DNA of 5,482 nucleotides from Bacteroidales bacterium (lineage in GTDB: Bacteria > Bacteroidota > Bacteroidia > Bacteroidales > B39-G9). Both the position numbers and the translations under genes were made by a program. Positions within the stretch are counted from its first letter, which is position 1. Every line of letters starts with the position of its first letter. Under the pieces are notes generated by a model. The model was not told where the DNA came from. It saw only the letters and a program-made list of their open reading frames with translations, and ran no database searches. Below are positions 1 through 5,482 of the stretch, in pieces. The stretch is from assembly GCA_023145555.1 (NCBI GenBank), contig JAGLDO010000004.1:1-5482 (forward strand). Direction: 5' to 3'.

Positions 1-54
1 CTAATTGAAAACAAAAAAGAGATTCCGAAACGAGTTCGGAAAGACGGGTTGTAA
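1..54 (+). CDS. C-terminal tail of a gene entering from the left (partial, product unknown)
   Basis: Reading frame 1 is open from the first base to a TAA at 52-54 and gives 17 residues, LIENKKEIPKRVRKDGL. This charged, Lys/Arg-rich composition is typical of a real bacterial protein C-terminus. The other two plus frames stop within the first eight bases. A hairpin with T-runs at 90-120, lying between this stop and the convergent lyase gene, fits the end of a plus-strand transcription unit. No family can be named from 17 residues. The call rests only on open frame, composition and context. The same bases can also be folded into a tRNA-like shape, which I consider less likely. Confidence 0.4.
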   Translation, partial: LIENKKEIPKRVRKDGL

Positions 55-89
55 ATCTGTGCAATGGCTTGCGGTTTTGAATTACAAAA

Positions 90-120
90 AAAAAGCAGCA
101 GCTAACAGTCTGTGCTTTTT
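90..120. terminator. bidirectional intrinsic terminator between convergent genes
   Basis: An 8-bp stem pairs AAAAAGCA (90-97) with TGCTTTTT (113-120). It extends by three more pairs (99-101 with 110-112) if G98 bulges, leaving an 8-base loop. Read on the minus strand it ends in a run of nine T (complement of 86-94), a good fit for the end of the lyase transcript, whose stop codon is 21 bases away. Read on the plus strand it ends in five T and could end the gene that stops at 54. The stem is rather AT-rich, so efficiency is uncertain. Confidence 0.6.
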
Positions 121-141
121 AATAAAAATAAAGTTTATGAA

Positions 142-1365
142 TTACTCTATTTCTTCTATCCAGTTTTCAGACAATTTGCCTAAGTTAACTGCTAAATCAA
201 TAACTTTTTGATTTCGTTTTACTACCGGAGGATCAATCATTTTAGTTCCTAATGAAACAACGCCAAGTCCTTTTTTTTCAGCTTCGACAAATGCTAAAAC
301 AACTTTCTTGGCTTTTTCAATCTCATCGGGTTCGGGAGCAAAATTATCTTGAATAATATTTATCTGGCGAGGATGAATACATCCCATACCTTCAAATCCT
401 AACGATTTAGATTCTTTTACATTTTCTTTAAGTCCTTCCATATCAGCCACATCCGAAAAAACAGAATCAATTGGTTGAATTTTTGCAGCGTGACAAGCAT
501 TTACCATTCTTGTTCGTGCATATAAAGATTCATTACCTTGTTTTGTTCTTCTCACGCCCATGTCGGCTGTATAATCTTCAAGACCAATTGCCAAAGAAAC
601 AACATTTGGCGATGCTGTAGCAATCTCAAAAGTTTTTTCAACACCCATAGCACTTTCAATAATTGGCATATAGTAAATTGGATGAGTTATGTTATGTTGC
701 TTTTTAATTTTTTCTATCTCTACATCTAATTGTTGTAAATACTCAGCGCATTCACATTTTGGAACTAAAAGAAGGTGAACATTATGAGGAATAACAAATT
801 TTAAATCATCTATTCCACGTTGTCCTTGGTTAATACGAACCATTCTCTCAGCGCCGTAAAAATTCACTTGCAATAAAGCATTACGAACCAATAATCGTGC
901 ATCTTCTTTTTTAGCAAGCGCAACAGAATCTTCTAAGTCAAGAATAATACCATCAGGATTATGAATTCCTGCATTTAACATCATGCTTGGTGTATTCCCC
1001 GGTAAATATAAACGAGAAAAACGATATCTGTCTTTTGTTGAAGAATAATTATTTGCCTCAATCATTTCAGGCAAATACTCTTTATCAGTCTCAATAAGTT
1101 GCTTAACGGCAGCTTCAATTCTTGCATTTAACACAAATGGTAATGCACCTGTGTCTTCAATTTTTACATTTGCATTTTTTATACCGAAAAATTCAAGTTC
1201 TTTTTCACACAATTCAATAATTGATTTACCAAACAATACTTTTACTTTGCTTATTAATTCAATATTTATACCTCCTGCTGATGTTAATTCAAGAGTGACA
1301 AAACAATCGGAACGTACTTTTTTCCCTTTGTTTCCTGCAGTTACTATTTTATTTATATTGTTCAT
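142..1365 (-). CDS. CitD-CitE fusion: citrate lyase acyl-carrier domain joined to citryl-lyase (HpcH/HpaI aldolase family) domain
   Basis: The protein has 407 residues. Residues 1-95 resemble the citrate lyase gamma subunit CitD: an AG near the start (10-11), the SDCFVTLEL strand (19-27), and a DTGALPFVLNARIEAA segment (71-86) matching the family's DKGAL...ARLEA. Residues 114-400 form a full CitE-type TIM barrel: SRLYLPGNTP (117-126), LDLEDSV (142-148), IIES with Glu237, GLEDYTADMG (261-270), whose acidic residues fit the Mg site, and IHPRQ (330-334). CitE cleaves the citryl thioester held on CitD into oxaloacetate and acetyl-carrier. Fusion puts carrier and lyase in one cytoplasmic chain. 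The ATG at 1365 is secure because an in-frame TAA lies two codons upstream. No Shine-Dalgarno sequence is present. The gene appears monocistronic, with a divergent gene upstream and a terminator downstream. No alpha subunit (CitF), ligase (CitC) or prosthetic-group genes (CitG, CitX) are visible. The carrier serine is uncertain: Ser19 is the only candidate near the expected place. A related acyl-CoA lyase with another substrate is possible. Confidence 0.9.
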   Translation of the reverse strand: MNNINKIVTAGNKGKKVRSDCFVTLELTSAGGINIELISKVKVLFGKSIIELCEKELEFFGIKNANVKIEDTGALPFVLNARIEAAVKQLIETDKEYLPEMIEANNYSSTKDRYRFSRLYLPGNTPSMMLNAGIHNPDGIILDLEDSVALAKKEDARLLVRNALLQVNFYGAERMVRINQGQRGIDDLKFVIPHNVHLLLVPKCECAEYLQQLDVEIEKIKKQHNITHPIYYMPIIESAMGVEKTFEIATASPNVVSLAIGLEDYTADMGVRRTKQGNESLYARTRMVNACHAAKIQPIDSVFSDVADMEGLKENVKESKSLGFEGMGCIHPRQINIIQDNFAPEPDEIEKAKKVVLAFVEAEKKGLGVVSLGTKMIDPPVVKRNQKVIDLAVNLGKLSENWIEEIE

Positions 1366-1411
1366 TTTTTAATATTTAATGTTTTATTTTTACAAAAATG
1401 TTTTCTGTCTG

Positions 1412-1443
1412 TAAAAGTATAAAGATAAAAGTGAAAAGACAAA
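1412..1443 (-). promoter_or_regulatory. candidate Bacteroidota-type promoter of the citrate lyase fusion gene
   Basis: On the minus strand, TTTG (complement of 1440-1443) is followed after 20 bases by TACTTTTA (complement of 1412-1419). This matches the Bacteroidota -33 TTTG / -7 TAnnTTTG layout with one mismatch, the last G. It would give a leader of about 40 bases to the ATG at 1365. Such AT-rich matches occur by chance, so this is only a candidate. Confidence 0.3.
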
Positions 1444-1450
1444 GGAATGA

Positions 1451-1470
1451 AGTTGAAAGTTAAAAGTTTA
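1451..1470. repeat. short 7-base periodic repeat (AGTTGAA / AGTTAAA / AGTTTA)
   Basis: Three tandem copies of an AGTTRAA-like unit lie just upstream of the lyase promoter candidate. The copies are imperfect, the last being one base short. No function is evident. The likeliest explanation is slippage-generated low-complexity intergenic sequence. Confidence 0.4.
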
Positions 1471-1620
1471 ATGTTTATGTTATCTTCATATGAGACATAT
1501 ATGATAAATTTTCAACACATTACTTGTGACAACAAATCGGGAAGGAAATTATTATATAATAAAATTTGAAACTTAGAATTCAGAAGTCTTATTAAAACCG
1601 AAAAAAGTTCAAGTATCCAT

Positions 1621-1654
1621 AATTCCTAATTCGTAATTTATAATTAATAATTAA
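1621..1654. repeat. degenerate 7-base periodic repeat (AATTCCT / AATTCGT / AATTTA / TAATTA...)
   Basis: Successive units of six to seven bases, each containing AATT or TAATTA, run in tandem and decay toward the right. To my knowledge AATTCGT-like tandem units are common in intergenic DNA of Bacteroidota. The stretch ends about 35 bases before the promoter candidate of the repeat-protein gene. It is treated as simple sequence unless shown otherwise. Confidence 0.4.
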
Positions 1655-1690
1655 ATAAACATATGAAACTTTAACAAATTATGCGAAGTC

Positions 1691-1722
1691 TTTGTACTTT
1701 AAATTCTTTTGCTTTATTTTAG
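1691..1722 (+). promoter_or_regulatory. candidate Bacteroidota-type promoter of the 887-residue repeat protein gene
   Basis: TTTG (1691-1694), a 20-base spacer and TATTTTAG (1715-1722) match -33 TTTG / -7 TAnnTTTG with one mismatch. Transcription would begin near 1729, giving a leader of about 24 bases with no Shine-Dalgarno sequence before the ATG at 1753. The spacer length equals that of the candidate on the opposite strand. Confidence 0.35.
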
Positions 1723-1752
1723 TAAATAATTTGTTCATAAAAATTCAATATA

Positions 1753-4416
1753 ATGTATAAAGAAATTCTAATCTACTCTGCACTAATTTTATTTTCAATT
1801 AACAGCTTTTCGCAAAATATAAATATTTATAATAATATTTCGGAAAAACAAACTGTTATTCAATATTCAAACACTGAATTAAACAATGCTAACAATAAAA
1901 TTATTAAACAATTATCACAAAGCATTCCTAGTCCTTTACAAGCGACAAAGTTGAGTTATTCTTATTTATTAGAGTCGTCAATAAATCAGAAAGGCAATAA
2001 AATTTTATTAAAAGCAGATATTTCTAAAATAAAACTTGCAGGAACAATTCAATACAAAGGTTTTATTATTAACGATGTTCTTTATCCAAACAAGATTGAT
2101 TTTAATCTTAAATGGATTGACAAAGAAAAAAATGTTATTAAAAGTAAGACTCTTACTGATGTAGTTTTTAAATCGGGTAAAAAAATTATTAATCTGTCAT
2201 TTCTTGACACAAACAATATTAAAGGTTCAGAGCTTGAAATTTTAAATATTAGTCTTGTTTTTGATTCAGGCAACGAACAAAAATTTAATCAGAAATTTAA
2301 CACAATAGATTCTTATTATAATTCTGATGCGAGAATAAAAATCACAAATCAAAACTTAGACAAGATTAATCTTGATAGTTTAAAATTATTAAATGCTTAT
2401 TTAAAATTAATTGATGAGACACATCAAACAATTAAAAACATTAAATCACAGCGTCTTGTTTCAAAACTATCGTTGCAAACAAACGATCCAATTAGTTTAA
2501 TGCCGAAAATTTCTAAAATAGTTCAGCGCAACCAGAAACTGAAAAAAGATGTTCAGCACGTTTTAAAAAACATGCACGAAGCTTATTATAGAAAAGGAGT
2601 TTATTATTTAAGTGTTAAAAATCCTACAGAAGCTAAAAACTATTTCAACAAATCGCTTGAGGTGAAAAAAAACTTCCCTCCTTCCCTTTATCAATTAGCT
2701 AAGATTGATTTTAACAACAAAAAATATGAAAAATCACTTACAACGCTAAGCATGGTGCTTAATACCTTAAAACCAAAAACCGATACGCGTTATGACTGCG
2801 TTAAGCTAAGCGAAGAAATTATTAAAATTTATATTGCAGATGCAAAACAATTTAGTGCTAAAAAAGATTTTAAAAATGCTTTTAGCGTGCTCAACAAATG
2901 CACTAATATCTGCGACAGCATAAATGGTTTAAATTGCACCAAACTAATTGAAATTGAATATAAGCACGCACACAAAGGAAAATATCAAAACATTATTGAT
3001 GAGACAGAAATTAAAATAAGTAATGGTGATTTAAGTCAAGCAGAAAAATTGATTGATTCTGCCCAGGAATATCAAAAAAATTACATAAAATATATTATAA
3101 ACGACGAAGCTCTGTTTGCTGTTTATAACAAACTCTACGATGCTTATTTTGAAAAAGGAAGCGCATTAAATATGGAAAAAAAATATGAAGATGCTTTCGA
3201 CAATTTTAAAAAAGCAAAAGTAATATGTACTGATTATTATGCGGTTGAATGTTCTGAAGAATTGACTGCTCAAATAAAAACATCTGTAAAAGGTATTTAT
3301 AAAAATATGATTTCCAATGCACAAAACATATTTGACAGCAATGATATTGACAGTGCATATCAAATAATTAAAAAGGCAGAACAATACCGTGCATTTTACA
3401 ATCTTGCTAAAAATGATAATTTTGATGTACTTGTTTCAAAAATCAATCATAAACAGTATTTAAACTTAATAGCTCAAGGAATAAAATTTTATGAGAATGA
3501 AAAGTCTGAAAAAGCGTTAAACAATTTTAAACAAGCACAAAAAATTGAAACGAAATATTCGTACGAACACAACAAATCTCTTGATACATTAATACACAAA
3601 TCGGCTCGGTTGCTCCTGCTTCACAGGATAAGGCAAGGTGAAAAGGAAGTTCTTAAAAACAATTTATTTGAGGCTCGTAAATTCTCTTCAACAGCAAAAA
3701 CAATTCAGGAAAACTATAAAATAGAAAACGATAGTATTATTCAGCAACGATTTGAAGAACTGAACAATAAAATATTCTCTAAAGACTGTAAAAACTCTCA
3801 GTTGAAATATAATGTGCAGTTTAACTCTGCTTTACATTTTATTGAAAAGAAACATTTTATTGATGCAGATAATGCTTTAAACAAAGCAATAAAAATATCG
3901 AATGAAAATTCTGTTTGTCATATTATTACAATAAATGCACTTAATAAAAAACAGGAAATTGCACCGGTTATTAATTACCAAAAAATGATGCTTGGCATTT
4001 ATAAATTAATCGACGAAAACAGCTATCAAGGTGCAATTACAGAATATGTTGAAGCCGAAAAATTTTATGCAGAAAACAATATTGTAAAATTTGGTTTAGA
4101 GATCGATACATTATTCAATTTTATTAAAAATAACGAAACCTTAAATTTTGTAAATTTTGCTGTTAAATATTATACAAACAACAATAATTTTGATAATGCT
4201 TTAATATTACTAAATGATTTATCTGAAAAAAGATACGAACGCAGTTGGGCAACAAACAACCAAACATTACTGGGTACTCAACTTGCAATTCGTGATTTTA
4301 ATGCTAAACCTGAAACTAACTATAAAACGAAAGTTACTAAATATACCAAAAACAATAAATGGTATAACAGCTTGAAAAAAGCATATATAAGGCAGTGGAA
4401 ACAATTGATGAAATAA
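1753..4416 (+). CDS. exported long-period TPR-like repeat protein, function unknown
   Basis: I do not recognise a named family for this 887-residue protein. Residues 1-20 are a signal peptide (hydrophobic core 5-17, cleavage likely at SFS|Q), so it should cross the inner membrane. There is no lipobox cysteine and no clear type IX sorting domain. Residues 22-195 alternate polar and hydrophobic residues and look beta-rich. Residues 200-275 look helical. Two TPR hairpins 34 residues apart follow (Ala294, Ser328). Then eight hairpins with a KxxxxA...F.KA core have their key Ala at 376, 430, 481, 535, 588, 641, 705, 761, with a last one at 816, mostly 51-56 residues apart. They alternate between two types. 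Cysteines 387/395 and 492/500 fall at equal places in two repeats. The C-terminus (from about 830) is basic and aromatic, ending in a WY...Y..QW pattern. TPR folds usually bind proteins, so an envelope scaffold is my guess. The start is secure: an in-frame TAA at 1738-1740 precedes the ATG by four codons. Confidence 0.85.
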   Translation: MYKEILIYSALILFSINSFSQNINIYNNISEKQTVIQYSNTELNNANNKIIKQLSQSIPSPLQATKLSYSYLLESSINQKGNKILLKADISKIKLAGTIQYKGFIINDVLYPNKIDFNLKWIDKEKNVIKSKTLTDVVFKSGKKIINLSFLDTNNIKGSELEILNISLVFDSGNEQKFNQKFNTIDSYYNSDARIKITNQNLDKINLDSLKLLNAYLKLIDETHQTIKNIKSQRLVSKLSLQTNDPISLMPKISKIVQRNQKLKKDVQHVLKNMHEAYYRKGVYYLSVKNPTEAKNYFNKSLEVKKNFPPSLYQLAKIDFNNKKYEKSLTTLSMVLNTLKPKTDTRYDCVKLSEEIIKIYIADAKQFSAKKDFKNAFSVLNKCTNICDSINGLNCTKLIEIEYKHAHKGKYQNIIDETEIKISNGDLSQAEKLIDSAQEYQKNYIKYIINDEALFAVYNKLYDAYFEKGSALNMEKKYEDAFDNFKKAKVICTDYYAVECSEELTAQIKTSVKGIYKNMISNAQNIFDSNDIDSAYQIIKKAEQYRAFYNLAKNDNFDVLVSKINHKQYLNLIAQGIKFYENEKSEKALNNFKQAQKIETKYSYEHNKSLDTLIHKSARLLLLHRIRQGEKEVLKNNLFEARKFSSTAKTIQENYKIENDSIIQQRFEELNNKIFSKDCKNSQLKYNVQFNSALHFIEKKHFIDADNALNKAIKISNENSVCHIITINALNKKQEIAPVINYQKMMLGIYKLIDENSYQGAITEYVEAEKFYAENNIVKFGLEIDTLFNFIKNNETLNFVNFAVKYYTNNNNFDNALILLNDLSEKRYERSWATNNQTLLGTQLAIRDFNAKPETNYKTKVTKYTKNNKWYNSLKKAYIRQWKQLMK

Positions 4417-4429
4417 AAACCAATACTAA

Positions 4430-4462
4430 AAATAGAGTGAAATAAAGAATTTCACTCTATTT
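4430..4462. terminator. strong bidirectional intrinsic terminator
   Basis: A perfect 13-bp stem, AAATAGAGTGAAA (4430-4442) with TTTCACTCTATTT (4450-4462), encloses a 7-base loop, and one further T-A pair inside the loop is possible. It begins 13 bases after the stop codon of the plus-strand repeat protein gene and ends 24 bases from the stop codon of the minus-strand metallopeptidase gene. Both strands read into T-rich sequence, so it can end both convergent transcripts. Confidence 0.8.
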
Positions 4463-4486
4463 ACTTATTTCTTTATTCTATATTTA

Positions 4487-5482
4487 TTATTTCTTTATTA
4501 ATGTATAATTTTCATTAATCTCTTTTAATTTCCAATTCTTATTCAGTTCGAGTTTCCAACCATCTCCTTTAATTATTTTATTTGTAATTTTGGTTGGTTT
4601 AGAAACAGTCACCTTGTCCCATTTATTGCTTAATAAAGCGCCATTTTCAACCGTTAAAATTCCCCAATTATCAGTAACTCTTAAGTTTGGATAAACTGTT
4701 CCTAAATCATTCAAAGGCATAATATTTCTTGGATCATATCCAATATTCATATTTTCAAATTGAATTACGAGAACAGGATTTTCTTGAAATTTTAATTCAT
4801 ATTCTGCAATTAAGCTCTTTTGTTTATTGTCTCTTATAACTTCAAATTCAGATATTTCTTCAAAATTATAAGCTAATCTTGATTTTGTAACAGCCTCTTT
4901 TAAATTCACAGGTTTTGTAACATTAAAGAATTTTATTATAAAGTCAGTTAAATTAGTGTTTCCTGATATTTTTTTATTCCAATTAGTATCTTTTAAATTC
5001 ATTAAATAACCATAAACAGGAATAGTTCTGTAAGCAAAAGACTTAACAAATGTCGGGTTATTATAAAAGTTGTTAATTGCTTGTATATAATGTTTTTTAA
5101 GGTTTTCATCAGTCCTGTTACTTAAAATAGAGCCGGTATATTCTGCTAATCCCTCTTTTAGTTCTAAAGTGTTTTCAATTTCTTTAGCTCCGGCATAAAG
5201 TTCGTATCTGTAATTTCTAAATAGCAAGGCATTTTCGATATGTTTTTGCCTAATTATCTCATTATTTGAATTTAATGCTTTCTTTAATGCTTCTAATTCA
5301 AGTTTTAAAAAAATTCTTCCGTTTAAATCATCTAAATGATTGCTTTGTTTTTCATTCAAATTTGCAAACCCAATCTTCGGTTGAATCCTATGAAATAATT
5401 CGTGTGTTAACAGATTTAGTCTTTCATTATAATCTTTTGGCAATGGTAACATAACCATTGTCCATCTTTTTCCGTTCCAATC
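4487..5482 (-). CDS. putative HExxH zinc metallopeptidase, N-terminus beyond the window
   Basis: The frame is open to the right edge, giving 331 visible residues. An ATG at 5458 exists, but the eight codons before it (DWNGKRWT) read as continuous protein, so the real start and any signal peptide lie outside. Numbered from that ATG, HELFH at 19-23 (5390-5404) is the HExxH zinc motif: two His ligands and the catalytic Glu20. LKEGLAEY at 100-107 offers Glu102 as the third zinc ligand, 79 residues after the second His. This HExxH plus EGxAEY arrangement is that of gluzincin peptidases. The middle (110-200) is helical with aromatic residues. The C-terminal part (about 215-323) is beta-rich with no second catalytic motif. 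I cannot name a peptidase family or substrate. The gene converges with the repeat protein gene across a shared terminator. Peptidase activity is inferred from the motifs only. Confidence 0.8.
   Translation of the reverse strand, partial: DWNGKRWTMVMLPLPKDYNERLNLLTHELFHRIQPKIGFANLNEKQSNHLDDLNGRIFLKLELEALKKALNSNNEIIRQKHIENALLFRNYRYELYAGAKEIENTLELKEGLAEYTGSILSNRTDENLKKHYIQAINNFYNNPTFVKSFAYRTIPVYGYLMNLKDTNWNKKISGNTNLTDFIIKFFNVTKPVNLKEAVTKSRLAYNFEEISEFEVIRDNKQKSLIAEYELKFQENPVLVIQFENMNIGYDPRNIMPLNDLGTVYPNLRVTDNWGILTVENGALLSNKWDKVTVSKPTKITNKIIKGDGWKLELNKNWKLKEINENYTLIKK

Larger units (their letters stand above)
1366..1752. other. AT-rich divergent intergenic region
   Basis: These 387 bases separate the start codons of the lyase (leftward) and the repeat protein (rightward). 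I see no credible coding sequence or RNA gene. The region holds a candidate promoter for each gene (1412-1443 and 1691-1722), two short stretches of 7-base periodic sequence (1451-1470 and 1621-1654), and a weak 6-bp palindrome, TCATAT/ATATGA, at 1486-1504. Bases 1505-1620 show nothing I can assign. No operator of a known regulator or riboswitch is recognisable. Confidence 0.7.

Noticed and set aside
5..211. Open frame starting at TTG, 68 codons on the plus strand
   Set aside because: It runs through the terminator hairpin and into the end of the lyase gene on the other strand. Its sequence shows no domain, and frame 1 gives a better explanation of bases 1-54.
538..729. Plus-strand open frame inside the lyase gene
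   Set aside because: It is antisense to the conserved CitE barrel coding sequence and is Cys/Phe/Tyr-rich in the way expected of a reverse-strand shadow.
1151..1372. Plus-strand open frame overlapping the start of the lyase gene
   Set aside because: It is a shadow of the CitD-like domain coding sequence, with no ribosome site or family resemblance.
1486..1504. TCATAT/ATATGA palindrome as an operator
   Set aside because: A 6-bp AT-rich inverted repeat is expected by chance in sequence of this composition and matches no regulator site I know.
2082..2273. Minus-strand 63-codon open frame
   Set aside because: It is antisense to the N-terminal domain of the exported repeat protein, with no upstream signals or recognisable features.
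3166..3384. Minus-strand open frame rich in Phe, Ile and Cys, resembling a small membrane protein
   Set aside because: It lies opposite the repeat region of the 887-residue protein. Hydrophobic shadows are expected opposite Lys/Asn-rich AT-rich coding DNA.
1753..4416. A defence or toxin role for the large repeat protein
   Set aside because: It has a signal peptide, lacks nuclease, NTPase or toxin motifs, and its neighbours are a metabolic lyase and a peptidase, so nothing supports a defence system.
5456..5458. ATG as the true start of the metallopeptidase
   Set aside because: The reading frame continues without a stop to the window edge as plausible protein (DWNGKRWT), and the zinc motif would lie only 19 residues from this start, leaving no room for the usual N-terminal part and signal peptide.

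Overview
The window looks like chromosomal DNA of a low-GC member of the Bacteroidota, probably an uncultured Bacteroidales-type organism. The pointers are strong AT richness, start codons without a Shine-Dalgarno sequence, upstream elements close to the Bacteroidota -33 TTTG / -7 TAnnTTTG promoter, a signal peptide ending in SFS|Q, and a citrate lyase fusion protein of a form I associate with this phylum. No mobile element, CRISPR array, rRNA or intact tRNA is visible.

Layout from left to right. Bases 1-54 probably hold the last 17 codons of a plus-strand gene, which converges on a minus-strand gene at 142-1365. A bidirectional terminator (90-120) separates them. The 142-1365 gene is the clearest functional call: a citrate lyase acyl-carrier (CitD-like) domain fused to a citryl-lyase beta (CitE-like) domain. 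Bases 1366-1752 are an AT-rich divergent intergenic region with a candidate promoter facing each way and two patches of 7-base periodic sequence. Bases 1753-4416 (plus) encode an 887-residue exported helical-repeat protein: signal peptide, beta-rich N-terminal part, then TPR-like hairpins with an unusual spacing of about 53 residues in two alternating types. A 13-bp bidirectional terminator (4430-4462) separates it from a minus-strand gene (4487 to beyond the right edge). That gene encodes a putative zinc metallopeptidase with HELFH and EGLAEY motifs and is cut off at its N-terminus.

The three main genes alternate in direction (minus, plus, minus), so none is in an operon with another visible gene. 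The lyase lies between a divergent promoter region and a terminator, so it appears to be transcribed alone, and its usual partners (citrate lyase alpha subunit, activating ligase, prosthetic-group enzymes) must lie elsewhere. I see no firm functional link between the lyase and the other two genes. The repeat protein is probably exported and the metallopeptidase family often is, but their shared context is only a convergent junction. I do not see a clear new multi-gene system. The most unusual element is the long-period repeat architecture of the 887-residue protein.
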